Origin: Mermis nigrescens
Taxonomy: Eukaryota; Nematoda; Enoplea; Mermithida; Mermithidae
DNA: 64,000 nucleotides
Direction: 5' to 3'
NCBI GenBank assembly: GCA_036768485.1
Contig: JAVLUZ010000339.1
Location: 969,001-1,033,000 of the forward strand
Part shown: one piece after another, positions 12,901 through 21,582 of the stretch
Numbering within the stretch: position 1 is the first letter of the stretch
Layout: each line of letters opens with the position of its first letter
Notes under the pieces: generated by a model
Seen by the model: only the letters and a program-made list of their open reading frames with translations
What the model was told of the DNA's origin: nothing
Databases searched by the model: none
Made by a program: the position numbers and the translations under genes

Positions 12901-15900
12901 TGGGCACGCTCAGGTCTTTCAGGGTCAATTGACTTCCCCTGGAACCTGCGGGGTTGGTCCCTGGCCATACAGTTCTCGCCACGAATTTTGTCGCGTCAAC
13001 CAGCGCTAGCTTTTACTGGTTTGGATGACCTTTGAATATTTAATGACCTCTGAGTTCGTCCCAGGCGAGTAGCTGGCCGTCCTATTTTGGGAGACCAACA
13101 CCAGTTCTGGGGGGAATAAGCCCAGAAAGGCCAAAAATGCAAAAATTAAGTTTAAAAAGTCCTGTTTTTTCCGATTTTTTTTTAATTTGATGGGGTCCGA
13201 ACCCCCTACTCCCATTCCCCCCAGAGATACGTGCCTGTCCCGTCCGCCTTTTGATGTTGCCGGTAATTTAGAAACCGCCAACATCAGCCATCGACAACAT
13301 CAAAGGTGAGCGAGGTCGAAATTTCATTCAATATTCAAAGGTCACCCAAGCCAGTAAACGTTAGCGCTGGTTGACGCTACAACATTCGTGGAGAGAAATG
13401 TAGATGCAGAGCGTGGTCGATGTGATGAGGGTAGGGATTGAAAATTGAGCTATTTTAGGCCAAAATGACCTTAAAACTGATAAAAAGGCCAAAATAGCGT
13501 TAAAACTACGTTATTCCACATTTTCCGGTCAATTTCAAGCGCTTTTGAACAAAATTTTCGTTTTTTATATATTTTCGGCCTCCGTTTTACCTCATTTTAC
13601 CCATAAAATTTTCAAAACTCGCGGGGTTGGTCCGATTTAACCTGCGGCTTGCGGGGTTGCTCAGCCATCAGGGTCACATCATGTGACCCTATGCCCATGT
13701 CTATAGGTAATAGACACGTTTGGACCCCAGTCAGTCTTCGTGAATTTCTCAAATTGTCTACTTTTATGGTGAAATCTTATTTCAGAAGTTTTACCGTAGA
13801 AGATTTTTTATTGATCTAACTGGGTGAAATGAACGTTTAAGTGTTCAATGCGCTCGACTTGAATAATGTCTCCAGATTTTTTAAACCAAAGGCATTGGAT
13901 TAATACATATGCCTAAGCGAATAAAGACAACAGTTTTTGAGATTCACCCCCTGAAAATGAGTTTTGATCTAATTTATAACTAGGTTCGAATTTTATACAA
14001 ATTTATTATTATTTGGAAAACCTTAGACCTGGAATTCATTGAGTTTTTAGGGATGTGCCGGTTAACCGGGACCGGAACCGGCTGGAACCGACCATTTTTT
14101 GGAACCGGAACCGGAACCGAGAACCGATTTTTTGATATTCTAAGAACCGGAACCGGAACCGATTTTTTGATTTTCTAAGAACCGGAACCGATCTTTTTTA
14201 GCGTCGGTTATCGGTTTTTAAAATTATAATTAAAAATCGAACTTCATAAAATTTAATGAAGACATGAAGCAGCAATTCAACCTATTATTACCCAAAAATT
14301 TACAGACTAAAACTTAGTATTCTTCCGGGTAAATTATATTTTAAAAATAACAGTCGTTCTGCTTTTTCGCCATGTAGCCTGTTTCTGAGAGGGTCGTAAA
14401 TGATTCCATTGCAACTGAACAGCTGTTCCGATAGAACGCTTGTAGCTGGCGCTGCAAGCAGGGGCGAATCTGAGGGGGCGGGGGCCGCCTCCTATTTGCC
14501 TATAATATTTAGCGAGGTAAAGAATGGATATACAATTTGCAATTGTTTTTGGCACTCAATTTCTCCAATTTTTCGGCGCTACGCACCGGATGATATACCT
14601 ATTAATGACATTTATTCACTTTCTTGGCCACCTGGGAGCCATTTTCTGTTCATGTAGGTTTCAAAACAATTTCAGCTGCAGAAACAGCTATTTTTGCATA
14701 GTTTTCTTCTATTTTCAATTAAAAATTTCGATGTTTCGCATCAAATGCTATAAATACAGTAAATCAAGCTGTAAATTATGCTTCTTGACGTCTGTCCGTC
14801 TTAATCTCACGAAATTTCCGGCGCTTCGCGCCACGGTTTTTTTTGTATTCGGCAAATATTTTTCCCGATGTGCAAAGACTTTTCGGGACCGTCTCTGTAC
14901 ATGTACGAGACAAAAATTACAAACAAGGTCTAAAATTCGCAGAAATTTACGGCGCTTCGCGTCGAAATGACTGATTGTGTGCTCTATTTATCTTTATAAT
15001 GGCAGAAACTGCATTTCGAAAAGAAAAATATCAAATTTTTAGGCGCTTCGCGCCGTTTTGAGACGATTCTTAGTGATTTTTGTTCTTAGAGACCCATAAA
15101 TTAGCTGAAATACACTACCAAAAGTCGAACAACTCTGTTTTTACCACTTTAAAATCGCTACTGTATCATATTATAGTACCCAAAAATTTGTGTGTACACA
15201 ATGTACAAAGACTTTTGGGGATCATCTTTGTACATGTCGAATGGACCTTGTACAAAAAACTGCTTCGCGCCAGAATTCTGATAAAGTCAAAGAATTTTAG
15301 TGATTTTTAGCACAAAATTGTCGAAAATTTTAAAATTTTAAGAGAAAATATTGCGTCAAAAGTGATTTAATGTAAAAGTATACATTGTAAAACGCCGAAA
15401 AAACGCTGTTTCGCGCAGTGAGGGCAAATTTTTGGACCTATTTCCGACTGTTTTTGGAAAGGTTGGGATTCTGCCCCCTTAGGAAAATCCTGGATCCGCC
15501 ACTGGCTGCAAGATACTGCTTAGCTATAAATGTGAGAATCGGCAAATTCTTCGACTTCTCTTTCCACCATTGCAGCAGATCTTCGTCATGAATTAAGCAT
15601 TTCGATTTCGTATGAGCCTCCAATTAAGAAACACATAGATAATATTCAGTGATTTTTAAGTAAATTGTCAACTAGACGTAAAACTTATTTGAACGTTCTA
15701 GTTGCCAGATAGAAACGACTTCCTGAATAATTTATCTTTCGATTACATCATCTCATGTTCCGGTGAAGTCAAGCTATCAAGAGCGTACATACTCTAACAC
15801 AGAAACCGAGAACCGGAACCGACGGTTCTCTAGTTGAAGAACCGGAAGCGGAACCGACGGTTCCAACTTACGCAAGAACCGGAACCGATTTTTTTGAAAA

Positions 15901-18900
15901 ACCTGGAACGGAACATCCCTAGTTTCTGTGTCTTTTTTATCATTGGAGTTAGTAACACCAGGCACGTACGTAGCTGGCCGTCCTATTTGGGGGCGCTAAC
16001 ACCAATTTTGGTGGGACTAAGCCCAAAAGCCAAAAATGGCACAAAATAACGTTTAAAAAATCAGATTTTTCTGAATTTGGGGGTTCTGAAGCCCCTCCAT
16101 CCCCCTCCAGAGATACGTGCCTGAGTAACACGGTCAACAAATTTAAACTTTTTGCTCTCATTTGAAACGAAATTAATTGATTCTATATCAGGTTTTTGCG
16201 CTTATTCCAGAATCTAGTTTTAAGATTTTATAGCACGCAAAGTTTTTGAAAAATTAGCATAATAAAGTATATGCAAACTATGACTTTCTTGTGTGTAAAT
16301 ATCAAATTGGAAAAGCAAGGTGATCATAGTAGAACTAAATCTTAAAAAATAATTCTAACATGATTCCTTAATTCGAAACTGTTTTTGCAGCGTATTCTAC
16401 TGAATTCTGTAAAATAAAATACATGATTTGCATATTTAGCACAGCGTAGAGTATAAATCCCTGTCTGCTTGGTATGTCTGACTTTAAATAATTTAAAACA
16501 CTTTTCGAAACAATGTTTGGCACTGATTTCGAATCTGTTTTTGTTTTGTGCTAGCCCGTTTACTCCTCAAAAAATTATAGATTTTATAGAATGTCAAAGG
16601 ATTTGTACAGAAGCATTTTAATGCAAATTAAGTAGTATGAGAAATTTCAAAACTTATCAGCTATTGAGTCCCAAGCACACGTCGGCGTGGGGGTATGCAC
16701 CCCCGGAAGTTGAAATCCCCCCCCCCCAGAAATCAAAAATACCCGTCTCAGAATTCAAATTTTGAAACCTTTTTTGCTTTTTAGCGATTTTTTGATGCCA
16801 TTGGATAGTGCTCAATGAGAAACGTCGAAAAATGGTGTTTTTCACCATACGACCACTTTAAGACCATTTTTGACCTTTGAAAATTTTTTCGCATCCCTCC
16901 AGAATTTTGGTGCTGCCCACCTATGGTCCCAAATATTCCTGCACAGCATAGGAATTCTGGGAGCTGACATTATGATGTGCCCTTTTTGGGCCCAAAAATG
17001 ATAGGCACGCGTCGAAAACATCCTTTTTCAGCGTTTCTGACGATACTCTATCTTTCTAGAGCTTAAAAACAAAAAAATTTCGAGAAAATCAGAAAAAAAG
17101 TCGGAACAAATTTAACAAAATATAGTCAAAACATGAGTATAATGGGGCGAAGCGCCGAAAATTTTTTGCACTTTTGAGCAAATCGATAGCTAAAAACGCC
17201 TTGAAAAGCATCTTTTCTACAAATTTTTAGAAGATTTTTGGGAACTTGAAAAAATCGCCAATTCTGGGGGGGTGGAAAAATTTTTCTGCAGGGGGTGAAA
17301 CCCCTGAACCTCCCTCCCAGATCATGTATGGGCCAACTCTATCAAACACTTAGAATATATTTTGTCAATACTAAAAGATGCATAACAATGATTATCATTG
17401 ATTTCCATTGAAAACGTTTTTGGAAAATTTTATGGAATGAAACTTTTCGAACTACTACAAACACACGTTTTGCAATGTCTTCACAAAAAATTTAGAAAAA
17501 CCTAGATATGTTTGTGCAAAACCGTAAGATTTGTAATAAGAGTCAAAAACAGTTTTAGAAGTTATTTAACATTTTCTAGATGCAGAACTATATCATGCTA
17601 AATATACGCTTTAAACTTTACACTGTATACGTAGGTCGGTCTCTCGAAAATTTTTTCTTCGTTTTTTATTTTTGTAGATACTTTCAAAAAATGAGTAACG
17701 CTTGAAAAACACTTGGGTGTGGAAACTTTTGAACCAAGAGCTTGCTATTAGTGCTTGAAACAGCATATTTTCAACAAGATTTTTAAAAATCTTAAATCCC
17801 GCAGTGTTTAGCAAAATTTAGCGGCATCCTCTTCCTTCAACGGATATCCAGAAAACACGTGTTTTTTGGCAAAAACGTTAAAAAACAGAAAAAACGTTAA
17901 AAAACATAGGCAAGTTTTTGCCCAAAAGTCGAGGTGATAAGAAACATATTTTTCGTGAATCGGATTGACTGCTATTTTTGAATAGTAGATTCCCCTCTTG
18001 TTAAAGGAACTTCTTGAATTTATTTCACATTGTTCACTCGTGACACTCGGTCCAAAATGTTTTCTAGAAAATATCATTGCTTACTTCTACGATTTTTTTC
18101 ATTTTTTATTTAGAATTCGCCTAATAATTGCTCATGTACCTTCACGATGTTTTCATTTATTTAAATTGAAATTCATAAAATAATTGCTTACTTCCACGGT
18201 TTCTTTATTTTCTATTAAGCATTCATCTGACAGTTGCTTACTATCATGATTTTTTATACTTTTTTCATTGAGAATTCACCCAATAATCATTACTTTCGCG
18301 ATTTTTTTTAAATCAATCATTCACCCAATAATTGCTCACTTGCTTAATTATGTAATAATTCTTTAAAATTATTAATAATTTTTTTAAAATTATGTAATAA
18401 TTCACCAAATTGTATATTTTTACGATTTTTTTCCATTTTTTAAAATTAAGAATTACCCCAGTAATTGTTTACTTTTACGATTTTTTCATTCTTCAAACAA
18501 ATAATTCACCCAATAATTGCTTACTGTCACGATTTTGTCATTAAGAATTCACCCAATAATCGATTACTTTCACGGTTTTTCATTTTTTTGTCAAGAATTC
18601 GCCCTATAAAATTTTATAATTATTTATATTTCCATTGGGAATTCACCCAATGATTGCTTTACTACACGTTTTTTCATTTTTTTATTAGGAATTAATACAT
18701 GCACACGGTCAAAAGTTCTGGGAGGGGGGGGGTAAACCGAGTTTCCACGGGGAGGGGTAAATGTTTACTTTTTATGGCTAATTGCGGCGCTAAAATGATG
18801 AGATTAAGTTGATTTTTTTATATTTTTGTCGTCCTTACCCCCCCCCCGTCGCAACCCGTAAAAATGTTCTAATTCGTTGTGTTTACTATTCTTGAATATT

Positions 18901-20033
18901 CGTGATTAACTTTTCTGAAAGCAAATGATAATAAGAACGACGGAATGGCTTGGACTATGCACCCCCCCCCCGAGAAACCAAACCCTTCAGAAACCGAACC
19001 CCCCAGAATTCAATTTTTGAAGTTTTTTCTTGCAATTTTTTGATGCTAATGGATAGTGCTCGATGAGAAACCATGAAAAATTGTGTTTTTATCGCCAAAT
19101 CACAATTTTTAAGGCCAGTTTTTGACCTTTGAAAAATCTTGCACTGTCCCAGAATTTTGGTGCTGCCTACGTATGAGTACTACTCGAAGAATACATCAGA
19201 TTATACTGCTGTGCTAGGCATCGTTTGGCGCTCTTTCATAATTCCAACAATAGGTTTTGGTCTGCAAATGGCCTGAGGGAGTATGCCTTTCAAAAATGGT
19301 GGTAGGGGGATACCCCCAGTGTGCATGTGTGTAGGAATTCATTAAATAATTGCTTGCTTTCACGAATTTTGTTTTTTTGATAAGAATTCACCCAATAATT
19401 GATTACTTTCACGATTTTTTTATTTTCTTTTATTAAGAATTTGTCTAATAATCGCTTCATTTCAGAATTTTTTCATTTCTTCAAGAATTCATACAATAGT
19501 CGCTTACTTTTTACGATTTTTTATTTTTCTGTTAAGAATTCATCCAGTAATTGATCACTTTCACTATTTTTTCTAGTTGTTGATAAGAATTTGCCCAATC
19601 ATCGCTTATATTCACACTTTTCGATTTTTAATTCGAGACCCTATAATTGGTTATTTTCACGATTTTTCCTTTTTTAAAAGTAATAATCTACATAATGGGT
19701 TATTTGCACGATTTTTTTCATTTTTACAAAATTAAGAATTCGCCCAATAATTGCGATAAAAAGGAAGAGGTTGCGGTGACGCTCGAAGAAGTAATTGTTG
19801 ACAGACCCGTTTCGCCTCCGCTTATAATAAGGTCGTCGACTAAGCTACAGTATCCCGGTAATATGGAGCCGAGAGCTACAGTATCCCTGCTACATTCCGT
19901 ACCCTGCGCATCGACCGTCGTTTTGCATCCACCCATTCAAACTGACGATGACGAAAAAATGAAGTTTGCGACGCAACTGAGCGATCAAACTATTTCAAAG
20001 GATTGTGATGATAATCTTACTATGGAACCGTGA
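3738..20033 (+). CDS. GBF1: GBF1/gartenzwerg Arf-GEF, C-terminal part (7 exons; gene starts upstream of window)
   Basis: Large Sec7-family guanine-nucleotide exchange factor that activates Arf1 at the cis-Golgi and ERGIC. Seven exons (3738-3929, 4691-4871, 5156-5450, 6998-7187, 9379-9804, 12585-12835, 19764-20033) total 1805 nt: two bases of a split codon, then 600 codons and TGA. Seen in order: the acidic linker motif DRGYTSDTEVY followed by a GEWLYVVG stretch, the FIQCCDTLAFWIRDA and LCIR/CLRTFVDAS helices, LLIDLAYVLHVKSAQVY and WRECWLPVLQ, VRLSALTYLQRALL with VLFPLLAALL, then ARVRATTLTSKVFLQHLGPL and IPESVKNMLLVLHTARLF. This is the order of the HDS1-HDS2 linker, HDS2 and HDS3 of animal GBF1. 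The catalytic Sec7 domain is not in the window. The last two exons are a poorly conserved tail, supported by phase and by a SPPLIIR motif that looks GBF1-like. Introns carry many transposons. Family assignment is strong; exact boundaries are inferred from splice consensus. Confidence 0.87.
3930..4690 (+). other. GBF1 intron A-B (GC-AG), filled by nested N3 and N2 elements
   Basis: The donor is GCGAGT and the acceptor TTTTAG. About 4027-4602 is an N3-family copy in reverse orientation, itself interrupted by an N2 element. The remainder shows nothing recognisable. Confidence 0.7.
4370..4547 (-). mobile_element. N2-family hAT-like MITE
   Basis: The element starts CAGGCACACTAGC and ends GGCCAGCTACGTATCTG, flanked by a perfect 8-bp duplication CTGAAAAA (4362-4369 and 4548-4555). 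The interior has GGGGGGTCCGAACCCCCC and the family tract TTTTTAAACGTTATTTTGTGC. It sits inside an N3 copy in the GBF1 intron. Confidence 0.9.
4691..4871 (+). CDS. GBF1: GBF1 exon B (start of HDS2)
   Basis: The acceptor is AACTTTTAG ending at 4690 and the donor is GTACCT at 4872. It enters with two bases of a codon begun in exon A and leaves with two (phase 2). The residues CCDTLAFWIRDAVDLLTMQN match the GBF1 segment written CVESLSFIVRDAAHI in vertebrates. Confidence 0.85.
4884..5098 (+). mobile_element. N1-family hAT-like MITE in GBF1 intron B-C
   Basis: Starts CATACGTGGGCAGCACC and ends CCACGCTCAGGTGTT, flanked by CTATTATT on both sides (4876-4883, 5099-5106). It fills most of the 284-bp intron between exons B and C. 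Shared family interior: ATCCATTGGCATCAAAAAAT. Confidence 0.87.
5156..5450 (+). CDS. GBF1: GBF1 exon C (HDS2)
   Basis: The acceptor is TTTTTTAAG ending at 5155 and the donor is GTTCGC at 5451 after CTTGCAG. The frame opens CLRTFVDASVD, continuing the exon B helix (vertebrate LRIFVEAS). A low-complexity Ser/Lys/Arg loop of about 45 residues follows, then LLIDLAYVLHVKSAQVY and WRECWLPVLQ. The exon is strikingly GC-rich (runs of GTCGACG) compared with the AT-rich introns. It ends in phase 0. Confidence 0.87.
5495..6180 (-). repeat. Two diverged N3-family fragments in GBF1 intron C-D
   Basis: About 5495-5822 and 5905-6180 share with other N3 copies the order: CCCCCAGAATT-like start, AT-rich middle and GACGCGTACC near the far end. 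The first carries the hairpin GGCGCTTTGCGCC near 5610. Boundaries are approximate. Confidence 0.55.
6300..6388 (+). repeat. A-rich purine microsatellite
   Basis: Runs of GAAAGAA/AAGAAAG followed by AAATAAATAGATAAATAA. Simple-sequence DNA in GBF1 intron C-D. Confidence 0.6.
6549..6775 (+). repeat. Dispersed ~220-bp repeat (family N7), copy 1
   Basis: TAACTTGGCAACCTGCCAAC through CATCCCTGCTAC matches 9849-10067 in direct orientation. Shared internal blocks are ACACGCGTGTGTAGT, CTACTCGGGCTCTTGCTC and TCTGCGCAATRTATTCATTA. No coding potential or tRNA-like boxes recognised; class unknown. Confidence 0.65.
6998..7187 (+). CDS. GBF1: GBF1 exon D (HDS2, ALTYLQRALL)
   Basis: The acceptor is TTTTTTTAG ending at 6997, entering in phase 0. 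The donor is GTCAGT at 7188, leaving phase 1. The residues CSDRRRRVRLSALTYLQR and VLFPLLAALLNEKDASS match the GBF1 helices around VRMQALTYLQRALLVHDL. The frame stays open past the donor, so the boundary rests on phase agreement with exon E. Confidence 0.87.
7298..7475 (-). mobile_element. N1-family MITE, diverged
   Basis: Starts CACACATGGGCG and ends GCTCCCATGTATG. Flanks GACATAAC and AACATTAC match at 6 of 8 positions. The interior is diverged from other copies. Lies in GBF1 intron D-E. Confidence 0.65.
7500..8055 (-). mobile_element. N6-family element, reverse, with nested N2
   Basis: The right part (7900-8055) is the reverse complement of the N6 start: a CATGCACACGTCC end, then the AACCGAGTT and ACGGCTAATTATAACGCTAA blocks. 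The copy is interrupted near 7733-7893 by a diverged N2 element. The left boundary is unsure. Confidence 0.55.
7733..7893 (-). mobile_element. N2-family MITE, diverged
   Basis: CATGTATCTCTGGGCGG at the left and GGACGGCCAGCGTGCTTG at the right match N2 ends, with the shared core TTTTTAAACGTTATTTTGTGC. No target duplication was recognised. Confidence 0.6.
8389..8620 (-). mobile_element. N1-family MITE in GBF1 intron D-E
   Basis: Starts CATACCTGGGCGTGGGGG and ends CCGCCCGCCCATG. Flanks GTTCGATC and GTTTGGTC match at 6 of 8. The interior contains the family core GATGCCAATGGATAGTGCTC. Confidence 0.78.
9105..9267 (-). mobile_element. N2-family MITE in GBF1 intron D-E
   Basis: Starts CAGGCACGTATCTCTGGGG and ends GGCCAGCTACGTGCCTT. 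It ends ~110 bp before the exon E acceptor. The target duplication is not clear. Confidence 0.75.
9379..9804 (+). CDS. GBF1: GBF1 exon E (HDS3)
   Basis: The acceptor is GATTTTAG ending at 9378 and the donor is GTGAGT at 9805. The first ~25 residues are unconserved. Then ARVRATTLTSKVFLQHLGPL, HLWLDLLDFMARFLALDHSD and IPESVKNMLLVLHTARLF match the strongly conserved HDS3 block of GBF1 (vertebrate RMRASTLLSKVFLQHLSPLL). The exon leaves one base (phase 1), which joins exon F in frame. Confidence 0.88.
9849..10067 (+). repeat. Dispersed ~220-bp repeat (family N7), copy 2
   Basis: TAACATGGCAACCTGCCAAC through GCTTCCCAGCCAC, a direct copy of 6549-6775. It starts only 44 bases after exon E. Confidence 0.65.
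10490..10870 (+). repeat. tRNA-derived SINE interrupted by an N2 element
   Basis: 10585-10618 and 10777-10835 together form a tRNA-like head: an A-box-like GAGCTCAGCACG, then a B-box GGGTTCGCCC near 10813, bounded by ACCGGT on both sides. The same ACCGGTC...ACACCGGC layout recurs at 39681-39764. An N2 MITE splits the head. Confidence 0.6.
10619..10776 (+). mobile_element. N2-family MITE nested in a SINE
   Basis: Starts CAGGCACTTAGCTGACCGTCC and ends AGTTACATGCCTG, flanked by a perfect duplication CTGCTAAG (10611-10618, 10777-10784). 158 bp, non-coding. Confidence 0.9.
11435..11700. repeat. Short-period repeat array (GGCTCAGAAAA / AGCTATATAG)
   Basis: Variants of TTTTGGGCTCAGAAAACTAGC and AGCTATATAGC recur at intervals of roughly 35-50 bases. 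The right-hand units are in the opposite orientation (TTCTGAGCCCAAAAAGGCT near 11675), so the array is a diverged inverted repeat. It lies in GBF1 intron E-F. Confidence 0.6.
11700..12584. other. GBF1 intron E-F, 3' part, nothing recognised
   Basis: AT-rich non-coding sequence. A reverse-strand open frame at 12038-12406 has low-complexity hydrophobic composition and no family match, so it is not called. Confidence 0.4.
12585..12835 (+). CDS. GBF1: GBF1 exon F (probable C-terminal tail)
   Basis: The acceptor AG is at 12583-12584. Only this AG puts the exon in the frame demanded by exon E, because the upstream GATAAG acceptor runs into a stop. The donor is GTAATT at 12836 (phase 0). It encodes a hydrophilic, acidic tail of about 83 residues (LSIERKDDYTGANLVARD and onward) with no recognised domain. 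Assignment rests on phase, codon-like composition and position. Confidence 0.6.
13062..13237 (+). mobile_element. N2-family MITE in GBF1 intron F-G
   Basis: Starts CAGGCGAGTAGCTGGCCGTCC and ends CAGAGATACGTGCCTG. Flanks GTTCGTCC and TCCCGTCC match at 6 of 8. Confidence 0.82.
13395..13690. repeat. N9-family repeat
   Basis: Contains GATGCAGAGCGTGGTCGAT, then the family order 'GGCCAAAATGACCTTAAAAC', an AATAGCGTTAAAAC tract and TGGTCAATTTCAAGCGCTTT. Related copies lie near 22582-22795, 34664-34880, 42460-42690 and 43030-43280 (reverse). Confidence 0.55.
14050..15920. mobile_element. hAT-like element with GGAACC hexamer tails
   Basis: Ends GGGATGTGCCGGTT (14050) and GGAACATCCCT (to 15920) are inverted. 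Flanks AGTTTTTA (14042-14049) and AGTTTCTG match at 6 of 8. Inside each end are many GGAACC or CCGGAACCG repeats (14070-14205, 15800-15910). The interior (~1.5 kb) has no transposase. It holds a cassette with GGCGCTTCGCGCC hairpins and CTTTGTACAT blocks, shared with 38946-39400 and 44105-44550. Confidence 0.8.
14815..15285 (+). repeat. Shared cassette: ATGTACAAAGAC blocks and GGCGC hairpins, copy 1
   Basis: Three GGCGCTTCGCGCC-type hairpins (14818, 14951, 15041). Paired blocks read like GTGCAAAGACTTTTCGGGAC and TGTACAAAGACTTTTGGGGA. The same order appears at 38946-39400. Confidence 0.7.
15959..16123 (+). mobile_element. N2-family MITE
   Basis: Starts CAGGCACGTACGTAGCTGG and ends CAGAGATACGTGCCTG, flanked by a perfect duplication AGTAACAC (15951-15958, 16124-16131). 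165 bp. It lies ~40 bp beyond the GGAACC element. Confidence 0.93.
16676..16925 (-). mobile_element. N1-family MITE
   Basis: Starts CACACGTCGGCGTGGGGG and ends CTGCCCACCTATG. Flanks GTCCCAAG and GTCCCAAA match at 7 of 8. Contains GATGCCATTGGATAGTGCTC. Confidence 0.88.
16942..17333 (+). mobile_element. N3-family element, near full length
   Basis: Starts about CACAGCATAGGAATTCTGGG and ends CCCAGATCATGTATGGGCC. It contains GGCACGCGTCGAAAA and the hairpin GGGCGAAGCGCC near 17150. The best reference copy for N3. It follows the N1 copy at 16676-16925 almost directly. Confidence 0.65.
18065..18693 (+). repeat. ~51-bp minisatellite, left block
   Basis: About twelve diverged units like ATTGCTTACTTTCACGAT, a T-rich tract, then AAGAATTCACCCAATA. 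Unit length is mostly 45-60 bases. The array breaks inside a unit at TAGGAATT, where the N6 element is inserted, and resumes at 19332. Confidence 0.85.
18694..19331 (+). mobile_element. N6-family hAT-like element inserted in the minisatellite
   Basis: A perfect duplication TAGGAATT (18686-18693, 19332-19339) flanks ends AATACATGCACACGG and CAGTGTGCATGTGTG, whose ACATGCACAC core is inverted. Its right half is interrupted by an N1 copy (~18957-19175). Confidence 0.9.
18957..19175 (-). mobile_element. N1-family MITE nested in N6
   Basis: The core GATGCTAATGGATAGTGCTC and right end GGTGCTGCCTACGTATG are those of N1. The left terminus lacks the usual CACATGGGCG, so this end is truncated or diverged. 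Confidence 0.75.
19332..19756 (+). repeat. ~51-bp minisatellite, right block
   Basis: About eight further units of the same repeat, in the same phase and orientation as the left block. The last CGCCCAATAATTGC unit runs directly into the acceptor of GBF1 exon G. Confidence 0.85.
19764..20033 (+). CDS. GBF1: GBF1 exon G (last coding exon, TGA stop)
   Basis: The acceptor AAAAAG ends at 19763 and directly abuts a minisatellite, so there is almost no normal polypyrimidine tract other than the T-runs in the repeat itself. It enters in phase 0, matching exon F. It encodes about 89 residues including VDRPVSPPLIIR, and ends MEP then TGA at 20031-20033. A SPPLI-type motif in the last part of GBF1 is consistent with the family. 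No canonical AATAAA was seen in the next ~200 bases. Confidence 0.62.
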   Translation, partial: EEVAVTLEEVIVDRPVSPPLIIRSSTKLQYPGNMEPRATVSLLHSVPCASTVVLHPPIQTDDDEKMKFATQLSDQTISKDCDDNLTMEP

Positions 20034-20239
20034 CAAAAAATATTCTATTAATTCTATTATTTATTGCTCGCTGGATCGGAATTTTCTCGCCTAGAATGTA
20101 TGTACATGATAGATATTTTAAAAAATAAGAAATATCAAAAAACCAAAATTTTCTTAAATATTCAAAAAGATAAGAAAAGCAACTCAAAATAACCGGCCAC
20201 AATCCCCTTAATGAGCCGGAAAATTTTTGACCCCTCCAC

Positions 20240-20677
20240 CATACGTGGGCAGCACCAAAATTCTGGGGGGGGTGCCAGATTTTTAAGTCAAAAAATGGTG
20301 GTATGTCGAAAAAACACCATTTTCAACGTTTCTCATCGAGCACCTATCCCATTGGCATTGAAAAAATTGCGAAAAAAATTCGAAAATTGAATTATGGGGG
20401 AGGTATTTTAATTTCTGGGGGGCGGGGTGCATACCATACGTGGGCAGTAAGAAAATTCTGGGGGTGCAAGATTTTTCAAAGGTCAAAAAATGGCCTTAGA
20501 AGTGGAGGTATGTCGAAAATACCATTTTTCAGCGTTTCTCGTCGAGCACTATCCATTGGCATCAAAAAATTACGAAAAAACAAAAAGAAATCAAAAATTG
20601 AATTCTGGGGAGGTATTTCAAATTCTTGGGGGGGTTGTTGATACCCCCAAACAACCCCCCCCCCACGCCCCGGTGTG
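20240..20677 (+). mobile_element. N1-family tandem dimer with one target duplication
   Basis: Two head-to-tail N1 monomers (20240-20434 and 20435-20677), each starting CATACGTGGGCAG. Only the outer borders carry the perfect 8-bp duplication CCCTCCAC (20232-20239, 20678-20685). Confidence 0.88.
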
Positions 20678-20699
20678 CCCTCCACCCATTTTTGGAAAA

Positions 20700-21540
20700 A
20701 TTTGCGTTTTAGGCCGTTTTTAGGTGTTTTTTTGGTCAAAAATTGGAGGTTAACTACACTCCTGCCTGAAAATGGTCGGTTTTACCCCCTCCTAAAATTC
20801 AAACCGTTGCATTTATGGTATTAATGTTTTGTTCTATTGGCGATCGACTTAAATTCCAGCTTTCTACTGCATACAATCCTCAGAATCATAGAAATTCCAA
20901 AAAGTTGCAAACATTTTGATGCCCGAAATTTTAACTTTCGCTATTTCGCTAAAATATCATTTTTAATTTTTAAAAAACTTAACTATTTTATTAAAAATTA
21001 TAATTATAATTATGTAATTACATAAATGAATAAATATAATTAAAAATCTTTTTCTTCTTATACTTGCGGTCAGCGAACTTGATGTCAGAGGAAATCGTCA
21101 AAATTTTTGGAAATGCGCGTAATGCGTTTCAAGGTAATTTCACGTGATTAAACGAAATTTTTTGACCCTTTTCTTCCTATGGATTGTTTCGCAACTTGCG
21201 ATAATATGACATATGAAAACTAAGCGTAGCATAATATTTATCATCGTCAACGGTAAGCTTTGGGACGATTTTTTAACCCCACCCGATATTAAACTTTTAT
21301 AAAATATGGACACGTGAAAACAAAAGACAAAAATATTAGTACAAAATCGAACTTGGAATATAACTCCAGTAATCTGTGGTATGTACGTATTCCAGCTTTT
21401 TAAGGAAGCTTCGAACTATGTATTCTTGCAAAAATAATTACTTTATATTACATAAAGCAAAGTATATTTGAATATTTTCTCGTTATATTCAAATTTTCTG
21501 CTCAAACTTATAATTTAGGGTAATTTCGAAAATCTGATTT
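20700..21540. other. AT-rich non-coding region
   Basis: Starts with an N6-like fragment (20690-20800, TTTTGGTCAAAAATTGGAGG). The rest is AT-rich unique-looking DNA with no coding or RNA signal that could be supported. Confidence 0.4.
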
Positions 21541-21582
21541 TCTTAAAAGGTAGGAATAAAGAAGGTAAAAAAATTTTTGTTG

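Noticed and set aside
14050..15920. CCGGAACCGG tandem array as a CpG-rich promoter
   Set aside because: The array is the sub-terminal part of an inverted-end transposon, not next to any gene start.
18065..19756. CRISPR-like array (regular ~51-bp repeats)
   Set aside because: Units are contiguous, diverged along their whole length and have no unique spacers. The genome is eukaryotic, so this is a minisatellite.
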